Shown here piece after piece: positions 1 to 7,509 of a DNA stretch of 64,000 nucleotides. The translations under genes were made by a program, and so were the position numbers. How positions within the stretch are numbered: the stretch's first letter is position 1; each line of letters begins with the position of its first letter. The notes beneath the pieces were generated by a model, which saw only the letters and a list, made by a program, of their open reading frames with translations, made no database searches and was not told the origin of the DNA. This DNA comes from an uncultured Acidobacteriia bacterium (GTDB taxonomy: Bacteria > Acidobacteriota > Terriglobia > Bryobacterales > Bryobacteraceae). The stretch covers positions 1-64,000 of the forward strand of contig CAIUOG010000118.1 of the NCBI GenBank assembly GCA_903900705.1. The letters are read 5' to 3'.

Positions 1-1
1 C

Positions 2-958
2 CCCCTGCCCTCGGCGTCGCTTTTGAAACCGGAGGTGACCGCGTTCGCGGCTGCGCTCCGGGAGGGGAATTCAACCGTGGACAGCGGGTTGAAACTCTAC
101 TCGGACCTGTTTGGCGGTATCCCCGCGAAGTTTCTGCGCCGCCGCCACTGGCGCCTTGAACTGGACGGCCCTTTATATGAACTGCCGTTCGCGGCGCTGG
201 TGACCGGCAATGGGCAGCCCGGGCCGGAATATCTGGTGGAAAAGGCGGACGTGAGTTCGATCCCCGGGGCGTTGCTGGCGGAGCGAGGCTCAATCCGCGC
301 GGACGGGGCGTTTCTGGGTATTGGCGACCCGGTGTATAACGCCGCTGATGAGCGCTATCGGGGGAGCGTGAAACCTGCGACATCTTTGCCCCGCCTGCCG
401 AATACGGAGAGCGAACTGGAGTCTTGCGCGCGGACGTGGAATGCGCGTTCGGAGTTGCTTACCGGTGAGGCGGCCGGGATCGAATCGGTGCGGTCCGCGC
501 TGCGGAGTTCACCGGGCATTATTCATTTTGCGACACATGTGGTGACCGGGCAGGGCGATTTTCAGTCGGGCCTGATCGCGCTCAGTCTGGATCACGCCGG
601 CGTGATGGGGTTGCTGGGGCCGCGGGAGATTGTAGCGCGGGCGACGGGAACGCAGCTGGTGGTGATGGATGGCTGCCATTCGGCGCAGGGAGAGACACTG
701 CCGGCGGCGGGGCTGATGGGGCTGACGCGGGCGTGGCTGGGCGCGGGTGCGATGTCTGTCCTCGCGACACAGTGGGATGTGCCGGACAGCGCGGCGCAGT
801 CTGTGATGACGGGCTTCTACACGGCGCTGAAAAAGTCACCGGCCGCAGGGCCCGCCGCTGCACTGCGCGAAGCGCAACTGGCAGCGTTGCGGGAGCCTTC
901 GGGAAGACTACGACCGTCGTCATGGGCGGGATATTTCCTCTTAAGCAGGATCCTCTAA
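2..958 (+). CDS. CHAT-domain (caspase-like) protease, C-terminal part, 5' end outside window
   Basis: The frame is open from the first bases of the window without a stop, so the gene starts upstream; the TTG at 23 is only the first start-like codon inside the window. The visible part is a CHAT domain: a beta-strand core, the catalytic His in IIHFATH and the catalytic Cys in VVMDGCHSA, followed by the family's GLTRAWLGAGA and TQWDVPD segments. CHAT proteins are caspase-related cysteine peptidases, often with N-terminal TPR repeats (not visible here). The stop codon at 956-958 is immediately followed by the ATG of the sigma factor gene, so the two are co-translated. Substrate unknown; a role in controlling the adjacent sigma/anti-sigma pair is inference. 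Confidence 0.85.
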   Translation, partial: PLPSASLLKPEVTAFAAALREGNSTVDSGLKLYSDLFGGIPAKFLRRRHWRLELDGPLYELPFAALVTGNGQPGPEYLVEKADVSSIPGALLAERGSIRADGAFLGIGDPVYNAADERYRGSVKPATSLPRLPNTESELESCARTWNARSELLTGEAAGIESVRSALRSSPGIIHFATHVVTGQGDFQSGLIALSLDHAGVMGLLGPREIVARATGTQLVVMDGCHSAQGETLPAAGLMGLTRAWLGAGAMSVLATQWDVPDSAAQSVMTGFYTALKKSPAAGPAAALREAQLAALREPSGRLRPSSWAGYFLLSRIL

Positions 959-1648
959 ATGGCATCGATAGCTGCCGGCGCGGGTGCCGGAAATGTAACG
1001 TTGATAACATCGGTACCAATGGCGGATGTGGATCCAGATCAGCAGGCTTATCAGCCGGACGCGTTCCAGATCCAGGACTGGACGCAGCTGGTTGCGCGCA
1101 TCCATCAGGGCGACCCGACTGCGATGGAGGAGCTCTACGCCATTTTCGGGAAGGGGATCCGTTACTTTCTGTTGCGCAATCTGGGCGTGGACGAAGTTGA
1201 GGACCGGGTGCACGACTGCTTCGTGATTGTGGCCCAGGCGATCCAGAACGGTGAGCTGCGGGATCCGGCGCGGCTGATGGGGTATGTCCGGACCGTGGTG
1301 AAACGTCAGATTGCGGCGACCATTGAGACGCAGGTGTCGCGGCGGCGCACGGAAGTGGACTATGAGGAATCCCTGTTCACGCTGATGGACTGGCAGGGCG
1401 ACCCCGAACACTCCATGCTGCAGCAGCAGCGAACGGAGATCGCGCGGAAGGTTCTGCGGAGCGTTTCGCGGCGGGACCGGGAGATCCTGGACCGGTTTTA
1501 CGTGCAGGAGCAGCCGCAGGAACAGATCTGCGAAGAGATGGGACTCAGCTATAACCAGTTCCGTTTGCTGAAATATCGCGCAAAGGCCCGTTTCGGGGAA
1601 CTGGGGCGGCGGCTCACGGCGGCGGGTTTCAGCGGATTCCGGAAATAA
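959..1648 (+). CDS. ECF-type RNA polymerase sigma factor (sigma-70 family)
   Basis: A 229-residue alternative sigma factor. The sigma2-like region covers about residues 42-105 (FGKGIRYFLLRNLGVDEVEDRVHDCFV, then VRTVVKRQIAA) and the sigma4 helix-turn-helix about 165-220 (RRDREILDRFYVQ, then QICEEMGLSYNQFRLLKYRAKARF). The ATG directly abuts the stop of the CHAT gene (TAAATG), with AGGA about ten bases upstream; a second ATG at 1019 would remove 20 poorly conserved residues and cannot be excluded. The next gene encodes a zinc-binding anti-sigma factor, the usual partner of ECF sigmas. Target promoters are unknown. Confidence 0.88.
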   Translation: MASIAAGAGAGNVTLITSVPMADVDPDQQAYQPDAFQIQDWTQLVARIHQGDPTAMEELYAIFGKGIRYFLLRNLGVDEVEDRVHDCFVIVAQAIQNGELRDPARLMGYVRTVVKRQIAATIETQVSRRRTEVDYEESLFTLMDWQGDPEHSMLQQQRTEIARKVLRSVSRRDREILDRFYVQEQPQEQICEEMGLSYNQFRLLKYRAKARFGELGRRLTAAGFSGFRK

Positions 1649-1687
1649 ATCTGAGAATTTTTCCGGCCCAAACCACTATGTTGTTAC

Positions 1688-1693
1688 AAGGAG
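1688..1693 (+). promoter_or_regulatory. ribosome binding site deciding the anti-sigma start
   Basis: AAGGAG lies seven bases before the GTG at 1701. The nearby ATG at 1696 is followed at once by TAG, so GTG is the only sensible start. Confidence 0.7.
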
Positions 1694-1700
1694 CAATGTA

Positions 1701-2330
1701 GTGGATGTGATTCATGCAGGACTTCACGCGTCCGATGATCAGCTTGAGCTGTACTCGCTCGACCGATTGTCTGACACGGACTTGATTCAGGTGGAGGAAC
1801 ACCTGATGGTTTGCGGGGGCTGCCGGAACCGTCTGGAAGACGTTTCGGCTTTTGCGCTGGCGATGCGCAACGTATTGAAAGAGCATCCGGTTGCTTTTCA
1901 GAAACCGGACGAAGAGGAGAACTGGTTCTCCCGCTTTCTTTCGGGCTGGAAGACACCGAGTCTGGCTTTCGCGGGTGCGATGGCCGCGGTGGTGCTTTCA
2001 GTGGGGCTGTACACCTACACCCAGGGCCACAACGGCGCGGGCATGACGCTTGCTCCGGTGGCCTATCTGCAGTTGACCGCCATGCGGGGAGAACTACCGA
2101 CCGTACACGGTGCAAAAGCAGTCCAGCTGCGTTTTTCCGAAGCGGCGGAATCGGGCGGGCCTTACAAGGTCAGTCTGGTGGGAGACGACGGTTCCGCTGT
2201 ATGGAATGGCGTAACCGAAGGTCCGAATGTCCGTCTCGATCACGTCCTGCCGAAGGGCACGTATTTCGCCAGGCTTTTCGGTCCCTCCGGGCAGTTACTG
2301 CACGAGTACGGATTCCGGGTAACGGAATAA
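1701..2330 (+). CDS. Membrane-anchored zinc-finger anti-sigma factor
   Basis: A 209-residue protein starting at GTG. The N-terminal cytoplasmic part carries the ZAS signature H-x3-C-x2-C (His34, Cys38, Cys41 in HLMVCGGC) after a helix typical of zf-HC2 anti-sigma factors. One hydrophobic segment (about residues 86-106) is followed by roughly 100 residues that would be periplasmic. Such proteins hold an ECF sigma at the membrane until they are cleaved or change shape. It lies 52 bases after the sigma gene, so CHAT protease, sigma and anti-sigma form one transcription unit. The periplasmic domain matches nothing I recognise. Confidence 0.82.
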   Translation: MDVIHAGLHASDDQLELYSLDRLSDTDLIQVEEHLMVCGGCRNRLEDVSAFALAMRNVLKEHPVAFQKPDEEENWFSRFLSGWKTPSLAFAGAMAAVVLSVGLYTYTQGHNGAGMTLAPVAYLQLTAMRGELPTVHGAKAVQLRFSEAAESGGPYKVSLVGDDGSAVWNGVTEGPNVRLDHVLPKGTYFARLFGPSGQLLHEYGFRVTE

Positions 2331-2331
2331 A

Positions 2332-4563
2332 CTACTTCGCCGGCACGAAAGTGACGGTACTCTTCGGCTGGAGCTTCCCGAACTGCATCGGGAAGCTCCG
2401 TCCATTGTAAAAGGCATCCCACTGGTCGCTATAGTGCGACGAGGCGATATTCGACGCCTGGCCCACAGGCAGATTCCAAAGCGATTCATCCCAGCTTCCC
2501 ACCGAGAAATTCATTCGTTCTGACGGAAGCAGCTTACGCGTGGTCTGTTTGACCGTGGTCTGACTGCCGCTCAGAGGCAGGGGGCCGATGTTGAAGTACT
2601 TGCCAAAGTACGGAATCTGGCCGGCCACCGGCTGCTTCATGTCCACAAACATGTACTTGCCCCATTTCCAGTGCTTCGGGTCCGGACCCTGGAGCCGCTG
2701 GCCCTCTTCCATGCCATCGGCGAAGCAGCGCAGAAGCAGTTCGTTGTAATCGCCAAACCAGCCGGCCGGGCGTTCGCGGAGTAGTTTTTCCACCACGGCG
2801 GCTGAGATTTGCGGGTCATAGGCCCCGCCGCTGCCCGGAGCGGCGCGTTCGGCCGCGGCCTTGCGGAGGTACTGGAAGGCCATGGTGACGATGAAGGGCT
2901 CGGCGTGGTCCATATCCATCTGACCGTCCCAGGTTTTGAGCATTGCCACGGCGTCGGTAAACAGCGGGTTGGTGGCATTGCGCTTTTCGTAGGCCGCGAC
3001 CAGTTGCTGCGCGAGGAAGTGGCTGAAGCCGGAATAGACATCCTTCTCAATTCGCAAACCATCTTCGGGCCGGACCTTGTTCCCTGTGGCAGTGAGCATG
3101 TCGAGAATCTGCCGGGAGCGGTAAGGCGCGGCGAAGGTTCCGTTCACGCGATAGGGGAAATCCTCGGGAAAGGGGTTCTGGTTCGCGGTGACGATGTAGC
3201 CGGACGGCGGGTTGAAGGCGTGGGGGAGGGAATCGAAGGGGATATAGCCATCCCACTCGTTCTCGCCGGTGGAGCCGTCCACCGGAACATCGCCCTGGTG
3301 GTTGTGGCGAACGGGGAGCTTGCCGGCGGCGTGATAGCCAATGTTGCCATCGACGTCGGCATAGACGAAGTTCTGGGCGGGTCCGCCGAATTCGGAGAGC
3401 GCTTTCTGAAATTCGTCCCAGTTGCGGGCACGGTTGATGTCGAGAAAGACGTTATGGAAAATGGACGCGTCTTCCGCGGTCCAGCGCAGAGCGAGTGCGC
3501 GATTGCCGGCGAGGGAAATGACGGGGCCGTGGCGGGTAACCCAGGTCTGGCGCTCTTCCGGTTGCCGGCCTTTGATGTAAATGAACTCGCGCTCCTGACG
3601 GGCCTGCTCAATTCTGCCGGCGAACAGGTACCGCCCGGTTCGGGGGTCCATCTTCTCCAGATAGAGTTCCTGCACGTCGAAACCAAGATTTGTCATGCCC
3701 CAGGCGATGCGGTCGTTATGACCGCCCACAATGCCGGGTACGCCGGGAAGGGCCACGCCTTCCACATTCAGGCCGGGTGCGGCGAGATGTGTCAGGTACC
3801 AGACGCCGGGCAGGCTGAAATCGATATGCATGTCATTGGAAAGCAGGGGCTTTCCGTTGGCGGTGTGTTTGCCGGAGACCGCCCACGCGTTCGAGCCTGG
3901 GTGAGTGTCGCCGCCAGGGGAGAACATGGAACTGACCCGGGTGGGGAACAGGTAGTTCACCTTATCTGGTTCGCCGCCGTGCAGCATGTTTTCCTTGAGA
4001 GTCTTCAGCCGCCAGTCGTTGGTGAGCGTGCGGAACATGTTCAGGCCGATGGCGATGCTGTCGACGGCGCTCCAGGGTTTCGGGTCGTAGCCGAGCAACC
4101 GGAATTCGATGCCATAGCGGCCCTGGTGGGACTCGATATAGGCATTCACGCCTCTCGAATAGGCGGCAAAGGCCGCCTTATCCTGAGGCGAAAGCCGGGC
4201 GTAAATGACTTCAGCGATGCGGCGAAGGCGCAGGGAACGGAGTTCCCGATCATTCTCCAGCGTGGCTACGCCGATAATTTCCGACAGTTCGCCAGTGGCC
4301 AGGCGGCGCAGCGTATCCATCTGCCACATGCGGTCTTCCGCAGTGGCGAAGCCCTGAACGAAGAGGGCATCCTCCAGGTTTTTCGCGCGGATATGAGGAA
4401 CACCAAGACCGTCGCGGTCCACCTCGACAGGCTGTGTGACTCGGGTCTCGATCGTTCCGGAGGTCTGGGGCAACGCCCGCCAGAAGATCCAATAAAAGGC
4501 GACGCCCGCGGCGATGACGGCGATCGCGATGAGGACGTTCACCACAAGCAGGATGCGGCGCAC
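2332..4563 (-). CDS. Penicillin acylase family protein (Ntn-hydrolase; amide or acyl-homoserine-lactone acylase type)
   Basis: A 743-residue protein of the penicillin G acylase/PvdQ superfamily, with an N-terminal membrane segment or signal anchor (about residues 4-26). These are single-chain precursors that cleave themselves, exposing the catalytic Ser as the new N-terminus; here that is Ser224 in GSNAWAV, followed by the SNDMH and GGHNDRIAWG family motifs. The first codon is GTG and no strong ribosome binding site is visible. It lies 27 bases downstream of the PAS-GGDEF gene on the same strand and may be co-transcribed. Substrate cannot be read from sequence; N-acyl-homoserine lactones and other amides are both possible. 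Confidence 0.88.
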   Translation of the reverse strand: MRRILLVVNVLIAIAVIAAGVAFYWIFWRALPQTSGTIETRVTQPVEVDRDGLGVPHIRAKNLEDALFVQGFATAEDRMWQMDTLRRLATGELSEIIGVATLENDRELRSLRLRRIAEVIYARLSPQDKAAFAAYSRGVNAYIESHQGRYGIEFRLLGYDPKPWSAVDSIAIGLNMFRTLTNDWRLKTLKENMLHGGEPDKVNYLFPTRVSSMFSPGGDTHPGSNAWAVSGKHTANGKPLLSNDMHIDFSLPGVWYLTHLAAPGLNVEGVALPGVPGIVGGHNDRIAWGMTNLGFDVQELYLEKMDPRTGRYLFAGRIEQARQEREFIYIKGRQPEERQTWVTRHGPVISLAGNRALALRWTAEDASIFHNVFLDINRARNWDEFQKALSEFGGPAQNFVYADVDGNIGYHAAGKLPVRHNHQGDVPVDGSTGENEWDGYIPFDSLPHAFNPPSGYIVTANQNPFPEDFPYRVNGTFAAPYRSRQILDMLTATGNKVRPEDGLRIEKDVYSGFSHFLAQQLVAAYEKRNATNPLFTDAVAMLKTWDGQMDMDHAEPFIVTMAFQYLRKAAAERAAPGSGGAYDPQISAAVVEKLLRERPAGWFGDYNELLLRCFADGMEEGQRLQGPDPKHWKWGKYMFVDMKQPVAGQIPYFGKYFNIGPLPLSGSQTTVKQTTRKLLPSERMNFSVGSWDESLWNLPVGQASNIASSHYSDQWDAFYNGRSFPMQFGKLQPKSTVTFVPAK

Positions 4564-4590
4564 TGTTGCGATTGTAGCGGACTCGACGCG

Positions 4591-5562
4591 CTACGCCGTG
4601 TGCGCCGGGGCGGTTTCCCCGGGGAAATAGCAGGTGACACGGTTGCGACCGTCTCTTTTGCTCCGGTAAAGGAGCTCATCCGCACGTTTGATGATGGATT
4701 CCGGGCTGTCCTCGCGGCGCGCCTCGGTCACACCGATGGAAACCGTAACCGCCGCCATGCGTCTGCCGGCGGGGACCCGGGAGGAGGCGATCAGGGCTCG
4801 CAGACGCAGTGCCGTGCGGCGTGTCTGCTCGACGGTGGAATTGTTCAGAATCACTACAAATTCGTCGCCACCCCAGCGGCCAACGAAATCCCACGGCTGC
4901 AGATTCGACGTGAGGGTGGTGGCGGTCATCTGGAGAACGCGGTCTCCGGCATCGTGGCCGAACTCATCGTTGATGCTTTTGAAACAGTCGATGTCGAGGA
5001 AAAGCAGACCCATGGGGGACTGCGTCTGGCGGGATTTGGTGAGGTCTTCGAGCAGCCGGGCGTCCGTGTAGCGGCGATTGCCGGTCTCCGTCAGGTTGTC
5101 GCAATAGGCCATCCGGTTCAGCAGTTTGGCCATCTGCACGGCGGCGAGTTTGGAGGAGTTGTCGCTGAAGGTTTCCACCGCGCCGATGGTTGTGCCTTGG
5201 TCATCCACGAGGGGCGCCACGCGTACCATGACGGGAATCCGCTGGCCGTCCCGGTGTTTGAGAAAGACTTCCGCCTCACGCGGGCTCTGGTCATGGATGG
5301 TGTGCAGCAGGGGGCACTTTTCGAGGCACAACTGGCAGCCCTCCGCGTCCACGTGGACCAGGAGGTTGTCCGAGCAGCAGGATCCGATGACATCGCCGGC
5401 GCGATACCCGGTGATGCGCTCCGCGCCCCGGTTCCAGTAGGTGATCCGGCGGTCCCGGTCGACGAAATAGACACCATCGTGCAGGTTATCGAGCAGGGAG
5501 CGGTAAAAGCCTTCTCCGGACGGAAAAACGGGCGGAGCGCAGGTTTCAGTCATGGAAGACAT
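4591..5562 (-). CDS. PAS domain-containing diguanylate cyclase
   Basis: A 323-residue soluble protein: a PAS domain (about residues 15-135), then a GGDEF domain (about 150-315) with the intact signature GGDEF at 231-235, so synthesis of cyclic di-GMP is expected. The four residues at the usual allosteric inhibition site (RxxD) read QPWD, so product inhibition through that site is probably lost. The PAS domain contains a cysteine cluster (Cys62, Cys63, Cys76, Cys79, Cys83) in a GSCCSDN...CQLCLEKCPL arrangement that recurs in one PAS-GGDEF subfamily and could hold a cofactor or metal. The ATG is preceded by AAGGTAG. The acylase gene follows in the same direction. Confidence 0.9.
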   Translation of the reverse strand: MSSMTETCAPPVFPSGEGFYRSLLDNLHDGVYFVDRDRRITYWNRGAERITGYRAGDVIGSCCSDNLLVHVDAEGCQLCLEKCPLLHTIHDQSPREAEVFLKHRDGQRIPVMVRVAPLVDDQGTTIGAVETFSDNSSKLAAVQMAKLLNRMAYCDNLTETGNRRYTDARLLEDLTKSRQTQSPMGLLFLDIDCFKSINDEFGHDAGDRVLQMTATTLTSNLQPWDFVGRWGGDEFVVILNNSTVEQTRRTALRLRALIASSRVPAGRRMAAVTVSIGVTEARREDSPESIIKRADELLYRSKRDGRNRVTCYFPGETAPAHTA

Positions 5563-5657
5563 AAGCTACCTTCAATTCTTCTCCCGGCAAGGGGAGGGTA
5601 CAAGCTGTCAATAGTTAGCATCCGGAGTTAGTCCGGTCGTCACCCGCTAAGATCTTG

Positions 5658-6416
5658 ATGAAGGCATCGGGAACGGACGGAATGCAGGAGCTGTTTCACA
5701 TCATCGAGGAGCCGAGGGTTTGTTCTTACCTGCCGGAAGAGGCGGCTTCGCTTGACATCCGGCTGGTTTCGTCGATGAGCGTGGCCGAGTATGCCGGGCA
5801 GATGGCGCGCGGCTACCGGCGTTTCGGAATGCAGGTGTTCCGTCCGGCGTGCGAGGCCTGCATGGAATGCCGGAGCATGCGGGTGCCGGTGCAGCGGTTT
5901 GAGCTGACGGGCAGTCAGCGGAGGGTACTGCGGCAGAACCGGTACATCCGCGCCGAGTTGCATCCGGCGATCACGAACCATCCGGCGATCGCGAGGATGG
6001 AGCACATTGAGCTGTTCAACCGCTATCACGAGTTCATGCACAGGCAGCGTGGCTGGCCGCTGCAGCACGAGGAGCCTGAATCTTACTATCGGGATTTTGT
6101 GCTGGACCCGGCGCGGTGCGGCCGGCAGTGGCTGTATTTCAATGGGGACCAGTTGATCGGCGTGGCGCTGATGGATGAAGTGCCCGGTGCGATCTCGCTG
6201 GTTTATTGCTACTACGATCCGGACTGGAGGGATCAGTCGCCGGGGACGTTTTCGATTCTGAATCAGCTTCTCTATGCGAAATACCAGGGCCTGGACTACG
6301 CGTATTTCGGGTATATGGTGGAGGGCTGCGCGTCTCTGAATTACAAGCTGCGATACCAGCCGCGCGAGTTCCTGGTGGGGCTGCCGGATGATGACGAAGA
6401 GCCGTTGTGGGTTTAG
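5658..6416 (+). CDS. bpt: Aspartate/glutamate leucyltransferase (bacterial protein transferase)
   Basis: A 252-residue N-end-rule enzyme that transfers Leu (family: Leu to Asp/Glu, or Arg) from charged tRNA to protein N-termini, marking them for ClpAP-type degradation. It contains the N-terminal family segment PRVCSYLPEE, the Cys cluster CEACMECRSMRVPV, the mid-region RYHEFMHRQRGWP and the C-terminal YFGYMVEGCASLNYK with the GNAT-like fold. Length fits the family (about 235-255). An in-frame TTG precedes the ATG at 5658, and a downstream ATG at 5682, preceded by GGAACGGACGG, would give a start closer to homologues; the exact start is unsettled. It is divergent from the diguanylate cyclase gene. 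Confidence 0.9.
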   Translation: MKASGTDGMQELFHIIEEPRVCSYLPEEAASLDIRLVSSMSVAEYAGQMARGYRRFGMQVFRPACEACMECRSMRVPVQRFELTGSQRRVLRQNRYIRAELHPAITNHPAIARMEHIELFNRYHEFMHRQRGWPLQHEEPESYYRDFVLDPARCGRQWLYFNGDQLIGVALMDEVPGAISLVYCYYDPDWRDQSPGTFSILNQLLYAKYQGLDYAYFGYMVEGCASLNYKLRYQPREFLVGLPDDDEEPLWV

Positions 6417-6419
6417 CCT

Positions 6420-7418
6420 TTACGGCTGGAATCTCGCGATAGCACCCTTCGCGCCCACTGCGAAGATGGCGCGGCCCGAGACGGCGAGCGCGTTGTAAGA
6501 ACCATTATCGAACCGCTTCCAGGTTTTGCCGTGATCGATGGAAAGATCCGAGCCGGAGGTGCCGGTGGCGAGCCAGATTTTGAGGGCGCGAACGAAGGTG
6601 ACGGCGGAACGGAAGCCGCCGGGCGAGTTGGCGGGCGCGGTCCACGTTTTGCCGCCATCCGCCGTTACGGCGATGTTGCCGGTGGTTTCTTTGTCTTTGG
6701 CGTAGTCGCCGCCGACGGCGATGCCGTGACGGGCGTCAGAGAAGGCCAGGGAAAAGATGCCGGCACTGCTGTTATCGCTGCGGACCGGGGTGGAAGTCAC
6801 GGTCCAGGTTTTGCCGCCGTCGGCGGAGCGATGGACCCGTGCGGCGCCGCGTCCTCCGGTACCGAAAAAGATCTGCCTGCCACGACCGGTGGCGAGGCTG
6901 CTGTTGCTGGCGGCGAAGGCGCCTTCTTCGGGCAGGGCGGGGACGGGCTGACTGCGCGTCCAGGTGTGGCCACCGTCGCCGGTGGTGAAGATGGTCATGC
7001 GGCCATCCACGGCATCGCCCAGCAGAATGCCGTTTTTCGAGTCGCGAAAGGCCAGTCCGTCGAAGAAGCCCTTGGCGTCGGGATTGGTGAAGAGCAGCTT
7101 TCAGGTGCTGCCCGCATCTGTGGTCTGGTAGATGCGACTGCTGTCACCGGGGCCGATGCTCATCAGCCAGGCAGTGTTTTCGTTGCGCGCGACAACCGCG
7201 CGGAAGTCGAGCTTCTCCGCGCCTGGCACCACGGCGGACTGCCAGTGTTCGCCGCCATCGAGTGTGCGCAGCCAGTGGCCGCCGCTGCCGCTCGCCCAGA
7301 CGATCTTCGGGCTCACGGCGCTTACGCCGCGCAGCGAAGCTGTAACGCCGCTCGTTTGCGGGACCCATGTCTGGGCGAAGGCGGTGACGGACAGGGCGAG
7401 CGTGAGCAGCGGTTTCAT
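6420..7418 (-). pseudogene. Exported Asp-box (YCF48/BNR-type) beta-propeller, interrupted by an in-frame TGA
   Basis: One continuous frame of 333 codons on the minus strand encodes a signal peptide (MKPLLTLALSVTAFAQ, ATG at 7418) and repeated Asp-box motifs (DGGEHW, DGGHTW, DGGKTW, HGKTW). Codon 106 (7101-7103) is TGA exactly where the motif DAGST(W) requires TGG. Downstream the frame stays open for another 227 codons without any frameshift and with normal codon use. It is therefore a very recent single-base pseudogene, a recoded or read-through gene, or a sequence error. Intact homologues are secreted propellers of unknown role. It diverges from the multicopper oxidase operon across about 90 bases. 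Confidence 0.8.
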
Positions 7419-7436
7419 GCTGTCAGAATTGCATGA

Positions 7437-7480
7437 AAGCTTTACAAACATCGGGGCAGTTCTCTACAGAAGCTTTACAA
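7437..7480. promoter_or_regulatory. Direct repeat AAGCTTTACAA x2, candidate operator/promoter of the copper cluster
   Basis: The 11-base sequence AAGCTTTACAA occurs at 7437-7447 and again at 7470-7480, 33 bases apart (about three helical turns), in the gap between the divergent Asp-box gene and the multicopper oxidase gene. TACAA in each copy could also contribute to a -10 element. The arrangement is visible; a regulatory role is inferred. Confidence 0.4.
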
Positions 7481-7509
7481 TCGCATGCCAGGCTGGACTT
7501 ACAGGGTCC

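Noticed and set aside
2809-5631. 940-codon open frame on the plus strand
   Set aside because: It lies antisense to the acylase and diguanylate cyclase genes, has no domain and reflects high GC content.
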